20,477 nt of DNA from assembly GCA_904501715.1 (NCBI GenBank), contig CAJGCD010000025.1, positions 1 to 20,477 on the forward strand, given 5' to 3'. The stretch is from an uncultured Clostridia bacterium (GTDB lineage: Bacteria; Bacillota; Clostridia; Oscillospirales; CAG-272). A program made the position numbers and the translations under genes. Shown one piece after another: positions 1-7,336 of the stretch (position 1 is the first letter of the stretch; each line of letters begins with the position of its first letter). The notes beneath the pieces were generated by a model. It was given only the letters and a program-made list of their open reading frames with translations. It had not been told where the DNA came from and made no database searches.

Positions 1-1323
1 AACAAGATGCTCCAGCGTGTTTACGGTACCGCCTTCCCCACGAAGGATGAGCTCAAGGCTCACCTTGAGGCAATCGAGGAAGCGAAGAAGCGCGACCACA
101 ACAAGATAGGCAGAGAGCTTGAATATTTTACCACTGTTGACAGCATAGGACAGGGACTTCCTATAATGCTTCCAAAGGGAGCTCGCACTATTCAGCTTCT
201 CCAGAGATGGGTAGAGGACGAGGAGCGCCGCCGCGGCTATCTTCTTACCAAGACTCCCCTTATGGCTAAGCGCGACCTTTACAGAATTTCGGGTCACTGG
301 GACCACTATCTTGACGGTATGTTCATTCTGGGCGACCCCTATGACGAGACAAAGGAATGCTTTGCGCTCCGTCCTATGACCTGTCCCTTCCAGTATCAGG
401 TATACCTTAACAAGAAGCGCTCCTACCGCGACCTTCCTATGAGACTTGGCGAGACCTCCACTCTCTTCAGAAACGAGGACAGCGGAGAGATGCACGGACT
501 TATCCGCGTCCGTCAGTTCACCATCTCCGAGGGACATCTTGTGCTTCGTCCCGACCAGCTTGCCGAGGAATTCCGCGGATGTCTTGAATTGGCAAAGCAT
601 TGTCTGAGCGCAGTAGGTCTTTGGGAGGACTGCTATTTCAGATTCTCTCAGTGGGACCCCAACCGTACCGACAAGTACGAGGGAACGGCAGAGCAGTGGA
701 ACGAGGCTCAGGCGATAATGGGCGAGCTGCTTGACGACTGCCTTGGCAAGGGCAACTACACCATAGGCATCGACGAGGCTGCCTTCTACGGCCCCAAGCT
801 GGATATCCAGATGAGGAACGTACACGGCAAGGAGGATACCCTCGTTACTATCCAGATAGATATGCTTCTCGCTAAGAAGTTCGGTATGGAATACACCGAC
901 TCAAACGACGCGAGAGTTACTCCTTATATCATCCACCGCACCTCTCTGGGCTGCTACGAGCGTACGCTGGCTCTCCTGCTTGAGAAGTACGCGGGCGCGC
1001 TTCCTATGTGGATGGCACCCGAGCAGATAAGAATACTTCCCATCGGTGATGACCAGGCAGAGTATGCACAGGGCATTGCGGACAAGTGTGAGGCTCTGGG
1101 TATGAGAGTTACCGTTGACGCGCGAAACGAGAAGATAGGCTACAAGATACGCGCGGCGCAGCTTGAAAAGATACCCTATATGCTTGTTCTCGGTGAGAAG
1201 GAGATGACCGACAGCACAGTTGCGGTACGTTCTCGCAAGACGGGCGATATGGGCGTTATGGGAGTCGAGGAGTTCCTTGCCTTCGCTAAGGAGCAGGTGG
1301 ACACCAAGAATTTGGAAAACTGA
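1..1323 (+). CDS. thrS: Threonyl-tRNA synthetase, 3' part (5' end outside window)
   Basis: Class II aminoacyl-tRNA synthetase that charges tRNA-Thr in the cytoplasm. The reading frame is open from base 1, so the ATG at base 7 (Met-Leu-Gln-Arg-Val-Tyr-Gly-Thr) is an internal methionine and the N-terminal TGS and editing domains, if present, lie outside the window. Numbering from that Met, the class II core runs to about residue 335. Motif 2 is the segment around 151-170 (STLFRNEDSGEMHGLIRVRQ) and motif 3 is around 310-335 (HRTSLGCYERTLALL). The expected zinc ligands are Cys126 (MTCPF), His177 (SEGHLV) and His310 (IIHRTS). Residues 340-430 form the anticodon-binding domain, with DARNEKIGYKIR and PYMLVLGEKE. 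The MTCPF and GEMHGLIRVRQFT wording is the variant common in clostridial enzymes. The gene is followed directly by a terminator. Confidence 0.97.
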   Translation, partial: NKMLQRVYGTAFPTKDELKAHLEAIEEAKKRDHNKIGRELEYFTTVDSIGQGLPIMLPKGARTIQLLQRWVEDEERRRGYLLTKTPLMAKRDLYRISGHWDHYLDGMFILGDPYDETKECFALRPMTCPFQYQVYLNKKRSYRDLPMRLGETSTLFRNEDSGEMHGLIRVRQFTISEGHLVLRPDQLAEEFRGCLELAKHCLSAVGLWEDCYFRFSQWDPNRTDKYEGTAEQWNEAQAIMGELLDDCLGKGNYTIGIDEAAFYGPKLDIQMRNVHGKEDTLVTIQIDMLLAKKFGMEYTDSNDARVTPYIIHRTSLGCYERTLALLLEKYAGALPMWMAPEQIRILPIGDDQAEYAQGIADKCEALGMRVTVDARNEKIGYKIRAAQLEKIPYMLVLGEKEMTDSTVAVRSRKTGDMGVMGVEEFLAFAKEQVDTKNLEN

Positions 1324-1336
1324 TCTAAAACAGAAA

Positions 1337-1374
1337 AGGACAGAGAATTTTAGGTTCTCTGTCCTCTTTTTTTT
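1337..1374 (+). terminator. Rho-independent terminator of thrS
   Basis: A perfect 11-bp stem (aggacagagaa, 1337-1347, with ttctctgtcct, 1355-1365) and a 7-nt loop are followed by C and eight T (1366-1374). It begins 14 bases after the thrS stop codon. Confidence 0.92.
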
Positions 1375-1487
1375 GATAAGAACTGACTTAATTAAAGACA
1401 ACGAAATTTTGTCAAAAGCAACGCAAAGGCACTTTTGATATTAACGTATCAAAAGTTATTTTGCTTACCTGTCGAAAGGTATAAAAA

Positions 1488-1511
1488 AGCCTTCCCCCGC
1501 TGGGGAAGGCT
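1488..1511. repeat. Short palindromic repeat of the AGCCTTCCCC family
   Basis: A 10-bp perfect stem agccttcccc (1488-1497) / ggggaaggct (1502-1511) with loop cgct. Its arms match the ends of the longer elements at 1553-1783, 15892-16157 and 20025-20139, and the lone hairpin at 19936-19958. It is probably a solo end of the same repeat family. Confidence 0.65.
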
Positions 1512-1552
1512 ACGCCTATAAGAGCGAACCTAGTTGAAGGATCCTCGCGTCT

Positions 1553-1783
1553 AAGCCTTCCCTTGTCAGGGAAGGTGGCGCGGCGAAGCCGTGACGGATG
1601 AGTAGTTTTTTAACCCGAGCTAACCTTCATCCCTCAAATTTAACTTCGGCGTGATTTAATATAAGGCGTGATTTAATATAATTTGACACACAGTGGTAAA
1701 ATTTTCGCCTATGCGCTCTTTATTGCGTGCGGACTACTCATCCACCGCTGTCGCGGTCCCCCTTCCCTGACAAGGGAAGGCTT
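1553..1783. repeat. MITE-like element with ~50-bp imperfect terminal inverted repeats
   Basis: The left end (1553-1605) starts aagccttcccttgtcaggga and ends gacggatgagtag. The right end (1734-1783) is its near reverse complement, starting ctactcatccaccg and ending with the same 20-base palindromic block inverted. Each arm also folds on itself (ccttccc/gggaagg). The A/T-rich core encodes nothing recognisable and contains a tandem repeat at 1648-1680. I saw no clear target-site duplication. The same end sequences recur at two other loci in this window. Confidence 0.75.
1648..1680. repeat. Two-copy 16-bp tandem repeat
   Basis: ggcgtgatttaatata occurs at 1648-1663 and again at 1665-1680, separated by one A. 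It lies inside the core of the MITE-like element. Confidence 0.85.
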
Positions 1784-1888
1784 TTGCTTGTGCGAATCTT
1801 TTTCTTAGCCAACAGACGATAACTTGGTTGTAGTCCTTAATTAAGGCATACAAGCACTGCACTTACGGTCACGAATGCAATATGTAGG

Positions 1889-2836
1889 TTATTTATAAGC
1901 CTCAACCATCATATGGGTAAGCTTTACGGCGTCATCCATACCGCAGCCCTCGAGCTGTTCTCCCGTGAGGAACTGAACCAGAGGAGAGGGAAGCTCCGCT
2001 TCGGGGGCAACCTCTACTGTTTTCCCCTCGGTAGCGTCGGTGCATTTTACTACCGCGCCGCCCTCGGTCCAGCGGACGTAGCCGTTCTCACCGCCTACCT
2101 CAAGGGATACGGGGTAGTGATTGGACACAAAGCCCGTCTCGTTTATGGCGATACAGCCGTTCTCGCAGGTCATCAGAGTGACCGCGTTATCCTCCACGCC
2201 GTCGGTGTTTATATCCTGTGCAGCCTTGACCGAGCAGGAGTTGGTAAATGCCGACTTGAAGCCTTGGGGCATACCGCATATCCACTCGGTGAGATACATT
2301 CCGTGGGCACCAAGGTCTATCATTGCTCCGCCGCCGCACTCCTTGGCGTTGTAGAAATGCTTTGGAAGCCATCCGAGAGTGCTTCCCGAATGGCAGTTGC
2401 GGAAGCGCATATAGTTTATCCTGCCAAGCTCTCCGCTGTCCACCGTCGCCTTTACGGTGCGAGGACCGCTTCTGTATTTCCAAATGAGAGAAATGCAAAA
2501 TCTTACGCCGTTTTTTGATACCGCATCGGCTACCCGCTTAGCGTCCCCGTCTGTGAGAGTTATGACCTTTTCGGTAAAGATATCCTTGCCCGCCTCGGCG
2601 AGCTCTGCCATAAGGTCGGCGTGAGTGTCGGTGGAGGAGCAGACTATGACGGTATCCGCTTCCGAGTCGAGGAGCTGCTTGAATGAGGAGAGCTCGGGTA
2701 CTCCGTGCGCTGCGCAGAAGTCTTTTCTTCTGTCCGAGTCTGCATCCCACGCACCTACTATCTCCCCGTAATTTTTTGCTGTCTTCAGATAATCGGGCGC
2801 GTGAACGTGCCATATTCCGCATATTGCTATCTTCAT
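1889..2836 (-). CDS. Gfo/Idh/MocA family NAD(P)-dependent oxidoreductase
   Basis: A 315-residue cytoplasmic dehydrogenase of the Gfo/Idh/MocA family. Members usually oxidise or reduce sugars, inositols or related polyols using NAD(P); the substrate cannot be read from the sequence. The N-terminal Rossmann half begins MKIAICGIWHVHAPDY, where the usual GxGxxG loop is replaced by G-I-W-H-V-H. The family Lys is kept in TEKV (88-91, usually EKP). The catalytic segment GGGAMIDLGAHG at 168-179 supplies Asp174 and His178. Length is slightly short for the family. The ATG at 2836 follows an aggat Shine-Dalgarno. It is divergent from an AraC regulator, which probably controls it through the shared dyad at 2884-2916. 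Confidence 0.88.
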   Translation of the reverse strand: MKIAICGIWHVHAPDYLKTAKNYGEIVGAWDADSDRRKDFCAAHGVPELSSFKQLLDSEADTVIVCSSTDTHADLMAELAEAGKDIFTEKVITLTDGDAKRVADAVSKNGVRFCISLIWKYRSGPRTVKATVDSGELGRINYMRFRNCHSGSTLGWLPKHFYNAKECGGGAMIDLGAHGMYLTEWICGMPQGFKSAFTNSCSVKAAQDINTDGVEDNAVTLMTCENGCIAINETGFVSNHYPVSLEVGGENGYVRWTEGGAVVKCTDATEGKTVEVAPEAELPSPLVQFLTGEQLEGCGMDDAVKLTHMMVEAYK

Positions 2837-2883
2837 TGTAAGATCCTGCCTTTTTTAAAACTTTGAAAATAATTTCTAAAAAA

Positions 2884-2916
2884 ATTATAGCATTTGCGCC
2901 GGATTTATGCTATAAT
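2884..2916. promoter_or_regulatory. Symmetric divergent promoter / dyad
   Basis: Perfect 10-bp inverted repeats attatagcat (2884-2893) and atgctataat (2907-2916) are separated by 13 bases. Each arm contains a TATAAT: on the + strand at 2911-2916 for the AraC gene, and on the - strand (complement of 2884-2889) for the oxidoreductase. With 17-bp spacers each -35 falls on tagcat, a poor match, inside the opposite arm. The two core promoters therefore overlap and both look weak without an activator. Predicted leaders are about 40 nt on each side. Confidence 0.7.
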
Positions 2917-2961
2917 GTTTTTGCCTTAAAATATCAATTATTTGTCATAGCAGAGGTAGAT

Positions 2962-3849
2962 ATGAAGAATTATTACGTTGAGAGCTCGTCGGCGGCGCTC
3001 TCCGAGCACGGAATGGATTTCTTTTTTCAAAGGTCAAGGAAGGGTACTATATCCGCTCACGACCATATACACGAGCAACTGGAGTTCATATACGTGACCG
3101 AGGGCGAATTCAGAGCCTTTGTAAACGACAGCGAGTATCTGCTGAGAAGCGGAGATATGCTGTTTATGCGGTCTAACGCGGTGCATAGAATTTTTGCCCT
3201 TGATTCTCCTGAGCTTTCCTATTACGTGCTGAAGATAAACGTGTCGGTGGTCTTTGAGCTTGCCAGCGAGAAGAACGCGGCAGATTACGTTTTGCGTCTG
3301 GTTCTGGATAAGGGCGGCGCAAAGACCCATTGGCTTGCGGGCGAGGAGGATACACAGCGTATAGCGCGGTGCTTCGAGCGGCTTATAGAAGAATACCGCG
3401 TGCAGGCGGCGTGCAGGGATATGTCTATGAAGCTCTGGGCATCGTCGGTGGTGCTTGAAACGCTCAGAAGCCTTATGGCGCTTGAATCTCCCGAGACTCC
3501 AGAGGAGGGTGCGGGAAGCAATCTTACGGCGCAGATATACAGAGTCATCAAGCATATAAACCGTCATTATTCCGAGCCGCTGGATGCCGAGGAGTGCGCT
3601 AAGAAGGCGAATATGAGCTACAGCTATTTTTCCCGCAGCTTCAAGCGCATCACGGGAAAGAGCTTTAAGGAATACCTGAATTTTGTCCGTGTCAGCCACG
3701 CCGACCAGCTTTTGTACTCGGGGGACAAAGGCATTACCGAGATAGCAATGGAGTGTGGATATAACAACGTGTCATATTTCATTTCGGTGTACAAAAAAAT
3801 GAAGGGACAAACACCTTTGAAGCTGAGAAAAAAGGAAACGGTACAGTAG
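2962..3849 (+). CDS. AraC family transcriptional regulator with N-terminal cupin domain
   Basis: A DNA-binding regulator of 295 residues. The first ~100 residues form an AraC-type cupin ligand-binding domain, with the histidine-rich strand SAHDHIHEQLEF at 31-42 and SGDMLFMRSNAVHRI at 63-77. Residues ~190-290 form the double helix-turn-helix, with AEECAKKANMSYSYFSRSFK at 209-228 and the second-helix signature ITEIAMECGYNNVSYFISVYKK at 258-279. The start is the ATG at 2962, because AGAGG lies just before it; an upstream in-frame ATG at 2863 would sit inside the promoter. It is divergent from the Gfo/Idh/MocA gene. Cupin AraC proteins usually activate sugar genes next to them, so control of that dehydrogenase is likely but inferred. 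Confidence 0.9.
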   Translation: MKNYYVESSSAALSEHGMDFFFQRSRKGTISAHDHIHEQLEFIYVTEGEFRAFVNDSEYLLRSGDMLFMRSNAVHRIFALDSPELSYYVLKINVSVVFELASEKNAADYVLRLVLDKGGAKTHWLAGEEDTQRIARCFERLIEEYRVQAACRDMSMKLWASSVVLETLRSLMALESPETPEEGAGSNLTAQIYRVIKHINRHYSEPLDAEECAKKANMSYSYFSRSFKRITGKSFKEYLNFVRVSHADQLLYSGDKGITEIAMECGYNNVSYFISVYKKMKGQTPLKLRKKETVQ

Positions 3850-3857
3850 GGGATATT

Positions 3858-3992
3858 ATGGGAAGTGGTATGACCCACCGCAAAAACGCCTCTCCTGCGA
3901 AACAAAAAGGCGGATATACCACATACCGTAAGGGAGGGGTGCCCCCCGAAAAACACGGGTTAGATATGGATTTGATTAAGAACGACACCTGA
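3858..3992 (+). CDS. Doubtful 44-codon ORF in a structured intergenic stretch
   Basis: The ATG at 3858 opens a 44-residue frame, basic and rich in Gly, Lys and Pro (for example KQKGGYTTYRKGGVPPEKHG), ending at TGA 3990-3992. There is no convincing Shine-Dalgarno. The same bases contain inverted repeats gtggtat/ataccac (3865-3871, 3916-3922) and ccgc/gcgg (3878-3881, 3910-3913), so this may be a structured or repeated element rather than a gene. I do not recognise a protein family. Confidence 0.2.
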   Translation: MGSGMTHRKNASPAKQKGGYTTYRKGGVPPEKHGLDMDLIKNDT

Positions 3993-4045
3993 CGTTGTGT
4001 ACGAAAGGTGAACTGTGTGAAAAAAATGTAACTTTTTTGCTGCTG

Positions 4046-4074
4046 TTGCTTTCCACACAAAAATATGATATACT
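4046..4074 (+). promoter_or_regulatory. Promoter of the SPFH/P-type ATPase operon
   Basis: TTGCTT (4046-4051), a 17-bp spacer and TATACT (4069-4074), about 70 bases before the first start codon. No other promoter of similar quality was noticed at the gene junctions inside the operon, whose spacings are 22, 4 and 3 bases. Confidence 0.65.
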
Positions 4075-4142
4075 TAAACCAATATTTGTTGCAGGTCATT
4101 AAAGAAAGACAGAAAATATAATCCCTACATACAGGAGGACGT

Positions 4143-5978
4143 ATGAAACAAAGCAAATGGAAGGAATCACTTCCAAGCTGTCTGGCAAGTTTTGGATTAC
4201 TTGCATTCAGCATCATCTTTTTTCTGCTGTATCGGTTCTCGCTTTACGTGCTTTTCCGATTGAGCGGAATATTCCTGCTGCTTATGGCGGCTGTCAATTT
4301 GATTTTCATCATTTTTAATAAGGAGCCCTCGGAGCTGAAGTCCTCTCCCGAGCCCGAGAAAAAGGCGGATGCGGAGTCCGAGAAGGCACAGCCCGCTGAC
4401 GCGGAGCAGGAGCCCGCGGGGGCAAAGAAGGGCAAGGAAAAGGGCGCGCGCCTCAGAGCGCTGGATGAGGCATCGGGCAGGATACTCAGATTTTGCGCTC
4501 GAAAGATAAAAGGATTTTTCCGCAGAGCGTACCGCTATCTGTCGGTGCTTCTCCTTCTTGGAGTAAGCCTTCTTTGCTTTATCTGGTTCGGAGCGGCGGC
4601 TTGGGCGAAATACGATGCCCCCAAGATAGAATATTGGCATTTAGCTCTGGTGGCGATACTCTTCGTTATAGCCGTGGTTGCGGATAGCCTCTGCAAGCAC
4701 GCCGAGACCGAGGACCGCCGCGCGGCTATGCTCAACAGAAATGCCTGCGTATTCTTCAAGCTTACGAAGGTACTGCTTACGCTTACGGCTCTGGCGCTTA
4801 CGCTGAAGCTGTTGAATATCCTTGAGATATGCATCTACGTTGTTTACCTTATGACAGCTCTGTTCTATTACGTAGGGGTAATGATAGTTATTTCATTGGC
4901 GGTGAGGGTGTTCCGCAAGGAGCTGGTCAGCTCCCCCGGTGTGGTGATACTTCTCCCCTTCTTCAGCGGAGATATAAAGGAGCTGGCTGTGCTGTCCTTT
5001 CTTGAGGAGAATACGGGAATAACCCTGCGCAGTCTGTGGAGCCTTAAATTCGTAAAAAATCTGTTGCCCTACGCTATTGTTTGTGCTGCGGTGCTCTTCT
5101 GGGCATCAACGGGCATCGTTTACGTGGAGTCAAATCAGGAGGCGGCAGTGTACCGCTTCGGAGACCTTGCCGACAAGACTCTGACGCCAGGTCTTCATAT
5201 GACCCTGCCTTATCCCATTGACAGGACCGAGATATACGACACCACGTCGGTAAGGGGTATGACCATAGGCTATACCGACAACGGAAGCAAGGACAACGTA
5301 TGGACCGAGGCTCACGGAGAGAACGAGTACCGCTTGCTTATGGGAAGCGGCAAGGAGCTGATGTCCATAAATCTCAAGCTTGAATACAGAATATCCGACC
5401 TGAATAAATATCTTAAATGCTCCTCGACTCCCGAGAGAATACTGGAGGCAAACGCCTACGAGCTGATAACCGAGAGGACCATAAAGACCGACCTTAACAC
5501 TATATTGGCTACCGACCGAAGCACCTTTGCCAATACCTTCTATACAGAGCTTAGGGAAAATATAAAGAAATTCGATACGGGACTTGAGCTTATGAACGTA
5601 GTGGTGGAGAGCATCCATCCCCCCGTTGAGGTGGCGGACGTTTATCAGGAATTTCTGGCGGCTTCTATACAAGCCGAGAGATTAAGGCTTGAGGCTGAGG
5701 CGGAATGTCTTGAAAAGATGGCTTCGGCTGAAACGGCGGAAAAGACCATCATAAGCTACGCCAACATTGACTATAACGAGAGGACGGCGGCGGCAACCGC
5801 GGAGATTTCCCAATTTTTAGCCGCGGTAGAGGCGTCCAATCTCTATCCCGACGAGTACAGATATTACAAATATCTTGACGCGGTGTGCAGGGCGTATAAG
5901 AACGCAAGGCTTGTTATAGTCGGTAACGACGTAGACAGCTCACGCCTGTATTTTGGAAGCATACCGACATCCGATTAA
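4143..5978 (+). CDS. HflK-like SPFH/band-7 protein with a polytopic N-terminal membrane region
   Basis: A 611-residue membrane protein of the SPFH (stomatin/prohibitin/flotillin/HflK) superfamily. SPFH proteins form large rings or vaults around membrane partners; E. coli HflK does so with HflC around FtsH. Hydrophobic segments lie at about 13-30, 36-58, 131-152, 163-183, 204-225, 228-256 and 308-328, with a charged linker rich in Glu, Lys, Ala and Pro at 60-108. The SPFH domain follows: NQEAAVYRFG (331-340), PGLHMTLPYPIDRTEIYDTT (349-368), and the HflK-type hallmark HPPVEVADVYQEF (492-504), then an Ala/Glu-rich helix to ~535. Typical HflK has about 420 residues and one membrane helix, so the N-terminus is unusual. 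AGGAGG stands 4 bases before the ATG. First gene of a four-gene operon. Confidence 0.87.
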   Translation: MKQSKWKESLPSCLASFGLLAFSIIFFLLYRFSLYVLFRLSGIFLLLMAAVNLIFIIFNKEPSELKSSPEPEKKADAESEKAQPADAEQEPAGAKKGKEKGARLRALDEASGRILRFCARKIKGFFRRAYRYLSVLLLLGVSLLCFIWFGAAAWAKYDAPKIEYWHLALVAILFVIAVVADSLCKHAETEDRRAAMLNRNACVFFKLTKVLLTLTALALTLKLLNILEICIYVVYLMTALFYYVGVMIVISLAVRVFRKELVSSPGVVILLPFFSGDIKELAVLSFLEENTGITLRSLWSLKFVKNLLPYAIVCAAVLFWASTGIVYVESNQEAAVYRFGDLADKTLTPGLHMTLPYPIDRTEIYDTTSVRGMTIGYTDNGSKDNVWTEAHGENEYRLLMGSGKELMSINLKLEYRISDLNKYLKCSSTPERILEANAYELITERTIKTDLNTILATDRSTFANTFYTELRENIKKFDTGLELMNVVVESIHPPVEVADVYQEFLAASIQAERLRLEAEAECLEKMASAETAEKTIISYANIDYNERTAAATAEISQFLAAVEASNLYPDEYRYYKYLDAVCRAYKNARLVIVGNDVDSSRLYFGSIPTSD

Positions 5979-6000
5979 TTAAAAAAGAGGAACAAGGATA

Positions 6001-7332
6001 ATGAAAAAGGATAAATCAGTAAATATGAACGCCCACGCCGCGGAGCAACCTAAAAGGTCTTCGGGTATAATGCTTAAGATAATACTCGCGGTCATACTTC
6101 TTGTGGTAGTGGTGTACTTTGGCTTCACCTGCACGGTACGCGAGGGTGACTGTGCCGTTGTGCTCAGATTTGGAGCACCCAGACAGGAGATAGCCGAGCC
6201 GGGACTTTATTTCAAGCTCCCCTGGCCCTTTGAGACCGTATATACATATGACTCTCGCTTGCAGTATTTTGAGTCGGGAGACGTTGAGCGTCTTACAAAC
6301 GATTCGAGAAACCTGACCTTTAATTTCTACGCTCTCTGGTCGGTAGAGGACCCGCTTCTCTTCCATAACAGATTCGGCAATCACGAGAAGGGAGCCATGT
6401 CGGGAGCGGAGCTGTCTATCAGCACGCAGATATCCGACGCCGCCGAGAAGATAATAGGTAACTACGACCTTGCTCAGGTCGTGTCGCTGGACACCGAGCA
6501 GATAAAGACTGCCGAGATACAGGAGAAGATATTCGAGGAGGTCAAGAAGACCTGCAAGGAGGACTACGGCATAGAGATAAGTGACGTCAGCATCCTCAGA
6601 ATATTCTTCCCCAACACCAATCTGGAGAGCATATTTGAACAGATGCGCACAGAGCGTCAGAAGGATATAGACGGCATACTCGCTAACGCGAGAAAGGAAG
6701 CCGACATACTTACGGCTCAGACCGATGAGAAGTACTCCGAGATAATTGCTGCGGCACAGAAGGAGGCAGCCGAGATAAATAAGAAGACTGCCGCTGATGT
6801 AGCGGCAATATACGCACAGGCACAGCAGGCGAATACCGAGCTCTACACCTTCCTTAAGGAGCTGGATTCTATAATTGCGTCGGTATCCTCGGACACCGTG
6901 CTCGTAGTGACTGCCGAGACCTATCCCTTTAACGTGCTTCTTGATTACGGCGAGAAAATGGCTAACGAGGAAACGGTAATAACCGACCTGCAATATATCC
7001 TTACCAAGATAAAGCAGGAGGATCCCCAGGTCTACGACGATTTCGTTGACAAGATTTACGAGCTGCTCAAGTACTCGGGCGAGGTAAAGAGCGAGGAGAC
7101 GGTAAAGAACCAGATATCTTACGTGCTCAGAGACCTTGAGGGTGATACCGCGGCTAAGCAGGCATTTGTGAATGAGGTGCTTTCGGCGCTGGATTTCACG
7201 TATACCCAGTCCGAGGACACGGTCATAAACGACCTTGTTAAGCTGCTGGAGAGGCTTAAGAAGAACGATACCGCGGAGTCGGATAAATACGAGAGCTTTG
7301 TTGGCGAAGTAAAGACTCTTGTGGGAGCGTAA
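6001..7332 (+). CDS. HflC-like SPFH protein with a three-fold repeated C-terminal tail
   Basis: A 443-residue SPFH protein with one N-terminal membrane helix (~24-43), so the body lies outside or along the membrane as in HflC. HflC features are EGDCAVVLRFGAP (48-60), EPGLYFKLPWPFETVYTYD (66-84), RIFFPNTNLESIFEQMRTER (200-219) and an Ala/Glu-rich coiled-coil helix (~220-280) ending LYTFLKELDS (281-290). HflC normally stops soon after this point. Here about 150 more residues follow, with three related ~35-residue units at 323-357, 365-399 and 405-440, each starting E-(E/D)-T-V and ending near F-V-x-(K/E)-(I/V). The gene lies 22 bases after the HflK-like gene and 4 bases before the next SPFH gene. 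The ribosome site is agagg/aagga just before the ATG. Confidence 0.86.
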   Translation: MKKDKSVNMNAHAAEQPKRSSGIMLKIILAVILLVVVVYFGFTCTVREGDCAVVLRFGAPRQEIAEPGLYFKLPWPFETVYTYDSRLQYFESGDVERLTNDSRNLTFNFYALWSVEDPLLFHNRFGNHEKGAMSGAELSISTQISDAAEKIIGNYDLAQVVSLDTEQIKTAEIQEKIFEEVKKTCKEDYGIEISDVSILRIFFPNTNLESIFEQMRTERQKDIDGILANARKEADILTAQTDEKYSEIIAAAQKEAAEINKKTAADVAAIYAQAQQANTELYTFLKELDSIIASVSSDTVLVVTAETYPFNVLLDYGEKMANEETVITDLQYILTKIKQEDPQVYDDFVDKIYELLKYSGEVKSEETVKNQISYVLRDLEGDTAAKQAFVNEVLSALDFTYTQSEDTVINDLVKLLERLKKNDTAESDKYESFVGEVKTLVGA

Positions 7333-7336
7333 GCCT

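Larger units (their letters stand above)
1324..1888. other. Gene-free stretch between convergent thrS and the oxidoreductase gene
   Basis: I see no credible gene here. It holds the thrS terminator, a 10-bp hairpin at 1431-1456 (acttttgata/tatcaaaagt, 6-nt loop, no T-tract), a hairpin at 1488-1511 (agccttcccc/ggggaaggct), the MITE-like element 1553-1783, and a palindrome ccttaattaagg at 1835-1846 flanked by ttgta/tacaa. No clear T-tract terminator for the leftward gene ending at 1889 was found. Confidence 0.7.

Noticed and set aside
7..1323. A complete 438-residue threonyl-tRNA synthetase starting at base 7
   Set aside because: The frame is open upstream to base 1 and the residues there match the interior of the family, so the gene enters from outside the window.
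1431..1456. 10-bp hairpin acttttgata/tatcaaaagt as a second terminator
   Set aside because: Only a short mixed A/T tail follows on either strand, and thrS already has a strong terminator at 1337-1374.
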